This document shows positions 44,153 to 56,722 of a DNA stretch of 64,000 bases, piece by piece; positions within the stretch are counted from its first letter, which is position 1; every line of letters starts with the position of its first letter. The notes beneath the pieces were generated by a model. That model worked only from the letters and a program-made list of their open reading frames with translations. It was not told the DNA's origin and searched no databases. The stretch spans positions 186,001 to 250,000 of the forward strand of contig JAMWFC010000026.1 in NCBI GenBank assembly GCA_027475525.1, read 5' to 3'. Source of the DNA: Macrolepiota albuminosa (Eukaryota > Basidiomycota > Agaricomycetes > Agaricales > Agaricaceae). A program made the translations under genes and the position numbers.

Positions 44153-45933
44153 GGTGCCCAAGTGTCTGAAGGCAAAAGGTCGCAGGTGGAGCTGGAAGGA
44201 GTACGCAGTTATTACCTGTATATATGCCTGCGGTCCTTTGGTACTGCGGATTTAAGACGTAAGGGAAGTACGTGTGGACATAGTATGATTAATATAATTG
44301 GCCATGTAGATGAATTACGGCTGCTGCGTACTTGACTTCATCGGCAGGGACCTTCAAAGCTGCCGTGGCGTCTGATCTTCTTTCAATTATTCCTGGCAAA
44401 ATATCAGAGAGTCATGGAAAATGACTGAAATCTGAGCTTTTCCACTGCGTGCATCTCCGCAGCTCTCAGGTGACCCATCACTCACGCAAAATCAAGTCAC
44501 GGCTAGTGGCGGGTCGGACATGGTATTCTAGAGATAATAATTAACGCGTCTCAGTTTCTCCACTTGATAAGTACCACACAAAATCTCGAGCCTTGAATGT
44601 AAAGACATAGCCGGATTTTGAGTGGATCGTGAAGTGCTCACAAAAACCTAGCTTTACCCGAGGTTTTGGCTCCCGGACCACCGCAGTCCCCCATGATCTT
44701 TTTCATCACAGCTCCGCATACGACGCAGATTGGAGTCCCACAGAGCAGACCGTTTAAATCATCCAAAATCCCATGACGATATCAAGTAGATAACACAAGA
44801 TGTCCCGATTTATACGCCGTATATACTTGACAGTTTCATGTAATTTGAAACTCTACCGCTATGTGCTTTCATCATTGCGATTGCGGAAATGCAGCATGCG
44901 GCCCTGGCAAAGAAGCTGTTGAATTCAAGTCTGCCGCACTGTAATTAGACTCCGTATTGGGGACGATAGCGCTCCAGCCAACGTTTCCGAGCTTTTTTGG
45001 GCATGTGCTGTCTTTTGGTCTCCCTTCGGCGCCGAAAGCGTACCGACTTGTCGCCATGAAAACTTGATCGATTTGCCAGAAACCACACCTTGCTCCCTTG
45101 ATCGTGATCGTTTCTGAATTTCTTTGTCAATCGTGTTAGATTTCAAGAGCCCAATATGTCAAGTCGAACGAGAGGTCTCCTTGTGCTTTTCGGAGTACTC
45201 TGGAGGTACCCTAAATGATCTTTATTCCGTGCCTTTCATGATACAATATTCGTGGATTTGGATGATGGACATTTCCAGTGACTTGCCCTTTACAATCGAT
45301 TCGATTCCGGCAAAGCATCACAAGACGAGTCACAGACAAGGAATTTGTTCTATGTCCGATACTTCATATGCACATATCCCAATTCTTTTGTATGATGATC
45401 AAGGAAGAACTGGAACTTGTCGGAGCCACCGCGTATGCAGGGTTTTAAGATCCAAGGAACGTTCATCAAATGTCAACGTTGGAAAAGCACACAATATTCT
45501 GTTTTATCCGTTGGTAAACTTGACTCTGCCTTCTGGGGCCCAATCAGACCTAGACATGGATGTTCGTAACACACTTAGAGCATATCGAAGAAAAGACTTG
45601 TGATCAAGTACAGCTGCGCATTGCTGAAAACATTCACCTTGATATAAAGTCATAGCTCTGCTTTTAGTGCCAGTCAGGGTATCTCAAGGGAAGGCCCGGT
45701 CACCCAAACTGCAAATTCCGTTGTCTCTGACGAGGTCATTCCTAACAGATGCTTCGCATGTTAAAGCGGCGCGCGGAAGATGAAGTGATGAATGAAGAAA
45801 GACCCCGAGTCAGATAGCAGACCACACAAAAATCTCCACCTGTGATACAGGTTGTCGTAGATGAGACATTCTCACGAAATAACGTCTCAAGAACAACAAA
45901 AGATGTCCGTGATAGTTCGAAATACATGTGCAT
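44153..45933. other. Intergenic; unsupported small frames only
   Basis: A 159-codon plus-strand frame (45124-45603) and a 27-codon Cys-rich frame near 44,861 exist but match nothing I recognise. Nothing else is seen. Confidence 0.45.
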
Positions 45934-46507
45934 TCAAGAAGGCATCATCATGAACTGTGCTGCCATCGGGACAACAGGAATTCCATCCCAACGGTCCTTC
46001 ACAAATACTACGGTGAAGTGATCAATGACCCGTCACAATACATCCAATAAACAAAAAAAGACTTACACTCAGTTTTAATCGGAATTTTAGCGAAATCTTT
46101 GAAATTTCCCGTTTGGATTGCCTGAGCTTCTCCAAAAGCTGCAGATTTGTGGGATATTGCGCTCCCACAGTTGCTGCAAAAGATACGGGACACTAATGTG
46201 GAAATGGGAATGAGCACAACATAACTCTGCGAACAATGGGTATCTCACCGATGTTACCGCTAGGAGCTTTTATATCAAAGGATTTAACCGGTCCTTTGAT
46301 AGTGATACTTTTCTGCGGGGCGAGTATGTTGGTGCTGAAGGCGCTGCCACTTGTTTGCTTGCAGTCCAAGCAGTGACATACGATCTGACAGAAAAACTTC
46401 AGCGAGGAACTTTGTGAGGTCAATTAGAACGGCGTTACCTGATCGGTGTGATCAGACTCGACGTTGATTGTGGTCTGGCCGCAGAGACAGGTTCCTTGGA
46501 AAGGCAT
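45934..46507 (-). CDS. GFA/CENP-V-type zinc-binding protein
   Basis: Exons 46507-46439, 46384-46249, 46192-46067 and 46007-45934 give 134 aa, normal for the family. Zinc ligands are visible in order: CLCG at the start, CHCLDC at the beginning of exon 2, and CSNCGS in exon 3. The end reads FVKDRWDG, as in typical glutathione-dependent formaldehyde-activating-like proteins. The fold is clear, but most fungal members have no proven formaldehyde role; small thiol or glutathione adducts are the usual guess. Likely cytosolic, with no targeting signal. Confidence 0.88.
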
Positions 46508-47175
46508 GGTAGTAAAAAGTAGTTTGATGTACTTGTCAACACAGCCCATGAGCTTTTGTACCTGGACATAGAACAGTCCGACTGAGAAAATCAGTATCTC
46601 CAGATGTTGCATTCCCAGGTTCGGGTTCATTTTGCAGCGCATCAGACCCACGGTTTACACGAGTGTGTGTATCCTCAGACAGATGGGCTCATGTGACTGG
46701 TCACCAGTCAAGTGTTGAAAGAGTGCCGTATGGATTGAACAACGGTTTTTTCATCCACGGTCGATCCACACGCGATTTATTGACCTATCTTTCATGTGTT
46801 CCTGATCCAAACACTATACGGAGTCACGAAAGGGTGCCGGGGTTACGCACTCACCTTGTTAGTCTCGCGAGAATACAGGTATAATCAATTTAAGGAAGTG
46901 TTTCCTATCGTATGCTCACGACTTCATCAACTTTCAAGGAAGCGGCGCGTTGAACTTCAAATAACAAAGGTCAATCAAAATGGCGCTACAATCCAGAGAC
47001 TTACTATGGCACAAAGCCCTCAAAAGGCAAGGACAATTCTTTCAGAACTACATATCTGATGTAGGTCTGTTCGTGGTTTGTAAGTCAGTTACAGGCGGTG
47101 TATGACTAAAGTCACTAAAAAGGAACTCGAGTCACATCGTCACATTCAATTTCTTTCTTTCTTTTTTTAGCTCTG
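46508..47175. other. Divergent promoter region
   Basis: This lies between the divergently read GFA gene and the debranching-enzyme gene. A C/T-rich tract directly precedes the ATG of the latter. Confidence 0.45.
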
Positions 47176-48885
47176 ATGAAGGCAAATAGTTTTTTCCTTT
47201 TGCGAGACCAAGTAGCTCATTACTGGAATCTCCGTTAGATTGCTGTGGAAGGCTGTTGTCATGGAGAATTGGATGCCATCTATAGTCACATCGCCCAACT
47301 GGAACGAAGAAATGGTTATGAAGTGGACCTTCTGCTCATCTGTGGCGATTTTCAAGCTATAAGGAACTTCTCTGACCTTTACACTATGTCTTGTCCGAGC
47401 AAATATAGAGAAATAAGGGATTTCCATCGGTAGTTTAAGTTTTTTTATCTTCTAGCCGGAGCTAAACTTGCTTGTGGTCCTTGCGGTCTTGACAGGTATT
47501 ATTCAGGCGCCAAGAAGGCCCCTATCCCTACTATCATCATCGGTGGAAATCATGAAGCATCAAATCATCTGTGGGAACTGTGCGTTATCATGAAGTGTGT
47601 CGATATATTTCGACCATTGCTTATTCTCGGTCAGATACCATGGTGGATGGCTTGCGCCTAACATGTACTTCCTTGGTTACGCAGGAAGTGTCATCGTCAA
47701 TGGCTTGCGTATCTCAGGTGTTTCAGGTATCTATAATGAAAATAACTATCAAAGAGGTGCGTGATTGAAACCTCAGTCAAAGTTATCGTTCTCAAAACCT
47801 TCCCAGGGTACAATCACAAACTGCCTTATGACTCTTACGCGATGAGAGGCATTTACCATGTCCGAGAATATTGCATTCGCAAGTTGTCTCTCGTGCGTTT
47901 CACCGGTCCTCCTTTTTGTCGTGAATCTTATCGTTGTAAAAGCTGCCACAACCTGACATCTTCATATCGCATGATTGGCCCAACAAAATCGAGCAACATG
48001 GCGACGTAGAAGCCCTACTTAAAAACAAAGACTATCTTAAGTCAGACATTAAAGCCGGAAACCTTGGTTCTCCGCCATTCATGAACTTGCTTAAGACTCT
48101 CAAACCTAAGCGGTGGTTTGCGGCTCATATGCATACTCGATTTGAAGCTGAAGTCGTTCACAATTCCGCGGTTGAAGGAGCTAAGCCAGATGGAATCACG
48201 GTTGAGAATGATGAGCCGTCAAAGGAGACTGGTGCTACCGCTTCAAAGTGTGAAACTGGGACACTAACCTCTGAGGCTCCTTCGACAACAAAATTCCTTG
48301 CTCTGGACAAGTGCCGTCCACGTCGGAAGTTTCTTGAAGTTAGTTCGTGATAATTTTTATTGAGTTAAATCTGACTTGTCCAGGTACTCGACGTTCCCTC
48401 TCCGGCTTTCGACACTGCGAAGAAATTTATCCGTCGTCCAAAGCCAGAAATTTCATTCGATCCCCATTGGCTTGCCATTACACGTGCTTTCCAACCAATG
48501 CTTTCCATAGGGGAAGAGCAGCTACCCCTCCCGGACGAACTTGAGGGGCGCGCTAGTGTTGAGCGGGAGCTCCAATGGGTCAATGAACACGTTCCCAAAA
48601 AGCTCAAGGGCCGCTGGGCTGTGAAAGATTGCCAGAAATTCGTGAAAACTGCGTTTACAGAATCGCCGAAGGTAAGCGGGAGAATGAAGCCTGACACTCC
48701 GGCTCGTGAGTGCTCATTCAATTAGTGTAGAAATCTCATTGATTGCGTGCCTTGTACCAGCCATGCCGTACACGAATCCGCAAACAGTGGCGTTTTGTGA
48801 TCTGCTAGAAATCCCAAACAAGATCAGTGTCTCGTCAACACGCACGACAGGCGGAGAAACAGAGGTTCAGCAACCACCATCTTAG
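47176..48885 (+). CDS. DBR1: RNA lariat debranching enzyme
   Basis: Eight exons (47176-47181, 47239-47429, 47496-47579, 47635-47756, 47807-47892, 47943-48338, 48384-48705, 48761-48885) give 443 aa. This metallophosphoesterase cuts the 2'-5' bond of excised intron lariats in the nucleus. Visible motifs are [31 protein letters not shown] and [10 protein letters not shown], all metal or substrate contacts, then the C-terminal Dbr1 domain ([14 protein letters not shown] and [12 protein letters not shown]). The first coding exon appears to be only ATG AAG, joined through a GC-AG intron to IAVEGCCHG, which matches the usual Dbr1 N-terminus. The exon 7 donor is C|GTGAGT, giving [17 protein letters not shown]. 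Confidence 0.9.
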
Positions 48886-49897
48886 TCTGTCTTCCTTCTT
48901 TTCATATCTATACCGGGCCTCATTGCTATATTGTCGTGCACTCTCTTCGACCGACAGTCATAAAATTCAACCAAGTCTCATGGTATCTATCTCTTCCTCC
49001 TTGCTGTACTCAAACCTCCGGATTCATTTCCTGATTTGCAGGACAACGCAGCAACTGTTAGTTTTGGGTCCACCCAAAGGCATTATAGTACATCTGTTGG
49101 TCACCGACGACGCTCTATCTCTCGTTCCCTTGTTTGGAGAGGATCAGTTGGCCTAAGGCGGTTCCTGCACCTGATGCTTTGAATCAGGTGTCAACCCGTA
49201 TTTGTTGAACCTTCCTACTCGCACGGCGCGCAACCGACGGAGATGATCCACATCAATAGTCCAAGCTAGCCAAGGCCTGTCCTGAGTTAGTCCTTGCAAC
49301 CCCATCTGTACTGCGTCGCCTTCCCATTTGACTTTGCATTGGTTTCTTATTCAATTGAGCATAAAGTTACTATGTACATTCGACGTTTCCCGATCTAACT
49401 CAGACACCTATTGTATATCACCTATTTGATATCTACCTACACAGTGATAGATAGACATGTACCACAATAATCATCTACATACCCTCAACTCTCTCCAACT
49501 CGAAGCGAGTAGATGGAATTAGTAGCCATATAGTTGCATCTGATGAACTGGCCACGAAGCATCAAATAAGAGAATAACCGAAGCGCTTGTGAATATATAT
49601 ATAGAAGTTCTGTAGGCATATATAGACCTGAATATATCCGCTTATGCAACGAGAAATTCTATAGAATATATACCATGTTAAGGGGTAGACGACTCTGCCA
49701 TACAATCCCACCGATGGCAGGTCTTCAATGACTTTGTAAGTGAAGATTTTGACTGTAATTCTCGACTATTCTGGCAATTTAAAAACAACATCTTTATATA
49801 GCAAACTCCGCGACTTTCCTATCACGTGCTGGGACGTGCCACAATCCATCAACCTTGCGTCAACCGCCATCTTCCCAGTTGGTCTCTTTAGCTTCGC
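48886..49897. other. Intergenic; nothing recognised
   Basis: No further coding exon was found between the Dbr1 stop and the TBC gene. It contains AT-rich stretches with TATA repeats near 49,600. Confidence 0.5.
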
Positions 49898-51851
49898 ATG
49901 GCGGCCGACGAACCCAGCGATGAAAAAATGGCCTTGATAGACTGGGAAGACCTAAGGCGGCGGAGCCTTCTACCAGGAGGCTTTGGGCCAAGTAGAGTTC
50001 AAATCTGGTGTGTCTCCCACTGCATCTCTTAAATGACAGAATGTTGAATTCTCTTTTTGTAGGCCCGCCGTCCTCGGTGTGTGCTCAGGATCCGAAAAAC
50101 AAGCTGTAGCGGACGATGTACGTCCCGAACACAGCGATGAACGTCAGATTCGCCTAGATACAGACCGTAGCTTCGTTCTTTATCCAGTAGGTGAAAAGGC
50201 ATCGCATATTGCGGTCAGACTTTTAGTTTGTTGCTGATTCTGAAACTTAATAGACACTTCCATAAACGATAAAGAACAAATGCAGGAGAAACTTAATAAG
50301 CTTTTGGTCTCTGTATTTCGACGACATCCCAAGTTAAATTACTTTCAGGTATCGGTTCTGTAGAACATCTGGCCGAGTAGTCACATCTAAGCTTATGTCC
50401 CAGGGATACCATGATATTGTTTCTGTGCTGTATTTGACTCTGCCGGAAGAACTGCAGCTTGCATGTGCGGAAAAGATCAGTTTGCACCGGCTTCGAGACT
50501 CGATGTGCCCAACTTTGGAACCTGTCCTTGGTCTATTGAGGCGAGTGAACTATTTTCTCTGAATTTTCTCTATTGTTCATACCCAGACAGGGTGACCAAG
50601 GGTCTTTTACGACTAGCTGATTCAAAATACGCCCAGCGGCTGGAGTGGTGCGTTGTCACATCACAGGTTACTTGATGGTCTAAAATCGCTCCAGCTCATC
50701 ACAGCTTCCCTTTTACGCTCTCTCCAATCTTTTGACTCTTTTCTCGCACGACATTCCAACACTACCCCTCATACAGCACGTTTTCGACTATATACTCTGT
50801 CGACCGCCCATCATCATCGTGTATCTTGTCACAGCGGTACGAGAGTACTCACTCTATCCTGTATTCGCCGTGCTGATGGTCAGTTTAGACCATACTCTCT
50901 AGAAAGGAAGTTTTGCAGCAGTTAGAGGACAAAGACGAGGATGAAGATTTAGGGATGGCGCACTCCATTCTGAGCAGCCTGCCTTCAATGACAGATGAAG
51001 AGAAATCAGAGGGTGTAAAAGTACAGGATGATGATGATGTTGTTGTTGTTGGAAGCGGCAAGGGACAGGAAATCAAGGTTAAAGAAGTGGAACTCGAGTC
51101 TACAGCGGAAGCCAAGGACAGTGTTGAGGATATTTATTCGAATACCGAGACGATGGACCTCAGTGCAACAGAGCCGATCATACCCTTGTTTAAGGAGGAG
51201 CCATCGGATGAGAAGTTCTCTCCATCACCACCAGTCACCTCCCGGCCCCCAACACCCATTAATCGTCCAGACCTGTTCCCTCCGGTTCAGCTTACCTCGC
51301 TGCTCGCTCAAGCTGACCATCTCTATACTCTCTATCCTCCAACCCACCCCGATCTTTCCCTCTCAAGTATCATGGGTCCTCAAAGCGTCGTTTTCACCTG
51401 GAGCGAGTCATTTTCCGCCCTTCCAACTGACGCAGAGGCTGAAGCCATGGTTCTCCGTCCTGGACTCATCGTGTACCCTTACATCGGGGACGACGTGGAA
51501 GAATCAGGAGACGGCGAAGAGTGGGAAGAGAAACCTAGATCTGGGAAGTCGAAGCGCAAACATGTCGAGGGCAAGTTCCGTGGCAAGATGAAGGAAAAAT
51601 GGAAGCGCTTGCGTCGAGGTCGGGTGGACCAGACCACTGGGATTGTTGCAGGTGCAGTGGTTGTACTTGGTGTCGCTTTGACAGTATATGGCGTGAAGAT
51701 GCGGGATAAGCATCCTGGAGCTACGATAGGTTTTTTGGATAGTCATGGGCGCGATTGGAAAAAGGTTGTTGGGTGGGCTGGGGGCGCGGTTACGGGTGTG
51801 ACAGAGAGAGTTGTTAATCGCTTGTCGGCCTCAGCTTCTAACGGGCAGTAA
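49898..51851 (+). CDS. TBC-domain Rab GTPase-activating protein (TBC1D20/Gyp8-like)
   Basis: Seven exons (49898-50007, 50063-50190, 50254-50348, 50404-50540, 50591-50647, 50695-50836, 50889-51851) give 543 aa. The TBC domain shows the Arg-finger motif in IRLDTDRSFVLYPV and the Gln-finger motif in NYFQGYHDIVSVLYL, followed by EKISLHRLRDSM. After it come the hydrophobic segment IIIVYLVTATILSRKEVL and a long acidic, Ser/Pro-rich region. A C-terminal transmembrane helix (TGIVAGAVVVLGVALTVYG) follows a basic stretch. Domain plus membrane anchor matches TBC1D20 and yeast Gyp8, ER-linked GAPs for Rab1/Ypt1. Intron 4 starts with GC (AG|GCGAGT), the only splice that keeps LLRVTKGLLRLAD in frame. Confidence 0.88.
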
Positions 51852-52877
51852 ATGAAGTTGACCGTACAGTCTGTTATACTCCACAAATATTGTATCTATT
51901 TCTAATGAGTGATCAACTAAAGTTAACAGCCAAATTTATGGATAAATGTGATTGATTTTGTTCGGTAATACCCGTATCCTTGCTCTCAGCATCACTATGT
52001 ATATCACATTTACTGTGAACGCTCTCATCAGAATATTCTCTCTGAGATGAATATTATACTGACTCTACTCTGTCTTGATATGGTTTCACTTCCGCTTCGT
52101 TGAAACTTGACCCTAGACAGGTGAAATAATCAGACTGTATAGAAGTGTCATGATTTTATTTTCTCCTTGTGCAGACAACAGTGATATTTGCCGATGTTAC
52201 TATCGATTCTAGACTCTCGGGCGTCTTCAACAACTTGAACCTCCTCTCTTGTCCTCATTCTTTTGTTTACGCATCCTTCTTCTGTTGACTCCTCTTTCGA
52301 ACTTGCTTCTCTCATCTATACGTGGTCGTGTTCGCTTATTTTTGACTCATCTTGTCTTTGCGTATGACTTCAGTATTTTTCAGAAGTGGACTTTCCCGTT
52401 CAAGGTTCTTGAACTTGCTTCTCATCTACAACTTCATTCTAGAATATGCTGCTCTCTCGTCGTGGGCATTAAATCACGATTTTTTGGTGGAATTGACTTG
52501 GTTTCGCCCAAGTAAACTTGTGTGCAAGAGATAATTCAGTATTACCCATCTATCATCCATCAACATGTCGTCGTGGTGACAGTGCGACAATCGATGGTTC
52601 TGTAGAAGATATTCAGACTTGGTATTCTCGTGACCGACATGCCGTTTCAATCATATATCATACAAAAAGGATGACGTTGCTGATTCCCGAGCCTTGACCG
52701 GTGACCTTTAATGCCGCGGCCCCAGTTATAGATTCAAGATAAATAACGAGTCCCACAGCTGGACTGGAAGGAGGTGCATGACGGATAGCATTTCAGACCG
52801 TCCCGACGCTATGCAATGTGAATGATGTAGGTTCTACTCAGCGCTGCATTATCGCTATAATTGATTTGTGTTGATGA
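51852..52877. other. Intergenic; nothing recognised
   Basis: Pyrimidine-rich patches and short frames only. Confidence 0.5.
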
Positions 52878-52885
52878 TATAAAAG
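52878..52885 (+). promoter_or_regulatory. TATA box of the first flavin monooxygenase gene
   Basis: TATAAAAG lies 33-40 bp before the ATG. This is close for a TATA box, so transcription would start near or at the ATG. Confidence 0.4.
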
Positions 52886-52917
52886 GTTTCGTTCGAACTA
52901 GTTTTTCTTCTCACACT

Positions 52918-55406
52918 ATGACCACCGACGAACTCGTGCCAGCGGCGACTCTCCCTACACTTCAGAGGCTAAATGTCACCATCCCGACCGATCTCGACGC
53001 CAAAGCTATCGCAAAGGCATGGCTCACTGCTTTTTCTCTGTCAATGGAAGCATGCGACGCCCATGGTGTAGCCAAACTCTTCGTCGACGATGGCTTCTGG
53101 CGTGACATGCTCGCTCTCACTTGGGACTTTCGCACGTTTTCTGGTCTCCCAAGAATCACGCAGTTTCTTGTTGATCGTCTGGAATCAGCACGTCCTAAGG
53201 CTTTTTCTCTGCGTCACGATGCCTATCTTGGGCTGCAGCGGCCATATCCAGATATTGCCTGGATTAACCTTTTCTTTGACTTTGAAACCCCCACAGGACT
53301 TGCATCTGGCATCGCACGGTTGATTCCTGATGCTAATGACGAATGGAAGGCGCACACTGTTTACACTAATCTAGAGGACCTCAAAGGTTTCCCGGAGAAG
53401 ATTGGGCCACTCAGGAACGCAGCTCCGATGCACGCCGAGTGGACGTATAATAAAAAAAGGGAAGCTGAGTTTGTGGATAAGTCCCCAGTGGTGCTCGTCG
53501 TAGGAGGTGGTCAGAGTGGACTGAGCGTCGCCGCGAGGCTGAAGGCACTTGAAGTGCCGACTTTGGTAGTTGAAAAGAACCTGAGAATCGGTGATAATTG
53601 GAGGAACAGATATGACGCATTATGCCTTCACGATCCAGTTTGTGAGTTGTTTGTAATGCTTCTTTCTACCTACGCTAATAATACCGGATGACGTGCCAGA
53701 TTATGATCATATGCCTTATCTTCCGTGTGTTTTCATCGTTTGTTATGTGATTGACCGGATTTGGATCTCATTTCAATTTGTGTACCTGCTGCTTCTTAGA
53801 TTCCCACCTACATGGCCGGTATATACCCCAGCAGCCAAGGTAGGCCATTTAGGTCTGTAAAGAGAAATATTAATTAATCTTTGTTCCCGCAGCTTGCGGA
53901 TTGGCTCGAGAGCTACGCTGAAGCGTTAGACCTGAATGTTTGGACATCGTCCTCGGTCGTCAGCGCAGTCCAGGATGGAGATAAATGGAATGTGTGCATT
54001 TGCCGCGGTGATGGTTCACAACGTACATTTACGGTAAATCATGTTGTCTTTGCAACGGGATTCGGTCTCGAAGAGAGCGTTTCTCCCACATACCCCGGAA
54101 TGGTAAGGCATTGGACCCGCTTCTGTTCGCTTTTTGACAATTTTTCGCAGGATTTATTCAAAGGACAGATTTTACATGCAAATCAATACAAGAATGCAGC
54201 TGATCACATTGGAAAAAAAGTTGTCGTAATCGGCGCATCTACATCTGGTGCACAGGCAGGCTATCATGGTTCCTTTTGAATGCATCTTTGACTGCAGTTC
54301 ATTATTCTAGCCCATGATATCTGCGCTGACTACCATGAAAGTGGAGTTGGTGAGTGACACTCATTTGTCCTTTACGAAAACCGTGATCACTGACATGATT
54401 AAGAAGATGTGACGATGTACCAACGCAGCTCAACGTACGTTATGTCTACCACCAATGGCTGGAAGGTCGTCGCGCAAGGTTTGTTCAGTTCATCTCACAT
54501 TTTTTTGTAGCTGATCGATACAGGCGTTTACTCTGAGGGTGGACTTCCCACTGATATCGCTGACCGACTCAGCGCGTCCTTTCCCAGTTATGTCACGGTT
54601 AGCCTTGCTCAGCGCCGAACCAAGGCCATTGCCGAGCTCGACAAGTCTGTTCGCATGCTCAAAATCCACGATGGTTATGTTAACTATACACAATTCACAA
54701 CAGGGATTTGCTGGACGCTCTGTGCGCAAAGGGTTTTAAAGTCAACCTCGGTATTCAAGAAACTGGGTTCAGACTCCTAGTATGGTTACGACTGGGGGGC
54801 TATTATCTTGGTAAGTATCTTATCATCGGAGCGTAGCTCATTCGATTCCTTTTTTCACTTAGATACCGGGACGAGCAAGCTCATTGCAGATGGAAAAATC
54901 AAACTTAAGAGTGGTAGCAAGCTTGATGGCTTCACAGGGACAGGATTGATGTTCGAAGATGGATCTGAGCTTCCTGCTGATGTCGTAATCTTTGCAACAG
55001 GGTAAGTAAGCGCAATTCGGGGGCGCAATATCTGGGTTTGAACTTCTTATCTGACGGTAGTGTGGGTGATTTCCGCTCCCCCATGTGCAAAATTATCGGG
55101 GAAGAGGTGTTCAAAAAAGCCACTGTGGGGACTTGACTCTGAAGGGGAGATGAACGGTGTATGGCGTGACCTCGGCGTCAAAGGCTTGTGGTTCATGCTT
55201 GGTAGGGTTTGTAGGACACTCATCTATTCAATTCTGAATGATGGTAAATAGGCAACCTTGCATTGTGCCGTTTCCATTCGAAACATATTGCTCTTCGTAT
55301 GTCTGCCCTGTGATGGTGACTCCAGGTCTTTGCTTAACCTCTCATTGTAGAAATCAAGGCCATAGAAGAGCGGGTATTTGGAGACAGATACGCTGCTAAA
55401 GTTTAG
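52918..55406 (+). pseudogene. Flavin-dependent monooxygenase, copy 1, frameshifted
   Basis: Thirteen exons match copy 2 one by one (ends 53641, 53724, 53839, 54102, 54247, 54349, 54478, 54644, 54810, 55001, 55201, 55296, 55406). Exon 11 is 141 nt here and 146 nt in copy 2. The missing 5 nt near 55,112, after an A-run, shift the frame and give an early stop (KKATVGT then TGA), losing about the last 60 residues. Before that the protein is complete: N-terminal NTF2-like region, FAD motif [35 protein letters not shown] motifs and the NADPH site VVVIGASTSG. It is either a recent pseudogene, a truncated enzyme, or a sequence error in the A-run. Confidence 0.75.
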
Positions 55407-56722
55407 ACAGATCGTTCTTAGTCTTCCGCTGCAGAGACCAAAGCCATTGTATAGTGCACAGTGTGAAACAAGACTGACAGTGTTACGTTATATGTCTAGT
55501 CGCTGGGTCAAACTATGAGCTACGTGTTTACGACAGAGATGACACCCTAGTGCATGATTCGGATACTTTGAATGGACTGCGGACAAGAATAACTTGAGGA
55601 TAGAACTTGGGCTTTGTCTGGCATCTGTTCAAATTACTATACAACTTCAAATTCCGTATAGACGGTCGTCAATAGACCGTCTTGGTACTGGTCTCAAAGA
55701 GGCATCAACAGTATGGTACGGGTGACCCGTGATTTACAGTCATGGTACGGAGCAGTACCGATGAGGCAAACACTTTTTATTTATTTGCACGCTGGCTGAG
55801 TGTTAGTTATTACTTCTACAGTTGTTGTAGAGATAGACTCTCAGCTATCTGTCGTGGCGGTGGCGTCGGTTACTACTCTTTGTCATTTTCCTTTACTTCA
55901 TCCTCTTACTGGTAATTGTGCAAAGCGGGGAACAGATAGCTCAAGAATTGCGGCCACAATTTTGGTTTGTATCAAGTAACGTCAGTATACTGTATCTCTC
56001 TCTCAAATCTCGTTTAACTGCAGAGGAAGAACCCCCCTTTCTCTTACTTACGTAAGAGAGTCGGGAATCCATCTTTCGTAAATTTGGTCCCAACACGGAA
56101 TTATCCGAATGACTTCCAGAGTTAGCTGACTGACCCGCACTAACGCCTCTAAATTTCACCAACTAAATGACTAACTCAAATGACCCACTGACCCGGTCAT
56201 TTTCAAAACCCATGTGACCGTTCAGAACGCAACCTGCCTGGCAGAGAATGGCGCCGTAAAAATCCCCTATAGGACTGGACTTACGGGGAAAGCTGCAGTA
56301 TGGGCGCCCAGTTTCTTCTGCCGCCACCACTTTGTGGGAAACACCTGCTCTGATCTCGGTGATGGAATAACATGGTTAAGATCACTTGGAACTTGGTTGG
56401 GTGTATTTTTTTCTTTGAAACACGGAGATATTTTTGTGATGCACCAATTATTCACGCCCTTCTTCCTGTCAACATTGTGTCAGCATTACAAGCAGCGCAT
56501 CAAGCTTCTCTGTCATCATCTCTATTGCTACAGTCACGGACAAACAAACACGACAATTTTGATAGGTGAGTAGTCGTAGGTCCTTGGCATACCAAGTCCG
56601 ACGATCTTGGGGCTGACGTGTTTCTTTACGGTACAGTTCATGTGACGCTCTGCGTGGAATCGCATTACAAATCGGGACATAAAGCGGCCTGAGTTTCTTT
56701 TCCTAAGAGCGTCCACCCAAGG
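55407..56722. other. Intergenic with a cluster of small palindromes
   Basis: Between the two monooxygenase copies lie three short perfect hairpins at 55,660-55,760 (AGACGGTC/GACCGTCT, ACGGGT/ACCCGT, GGTAC/GTACC). No gene is recognised. Confidence 0.5.

Noticed and set aside
44861..44944. 27-codon Cys-rich frame, metallothionein-like
   Set aside because: It is too short, has few Cys-x-Cys motifs and no supporting context.
45124..45603. 159-codon plus-strand frame
   Set aside because: It shows no recognisable motif, the composition is not convincingly coding, and no exons flank it.
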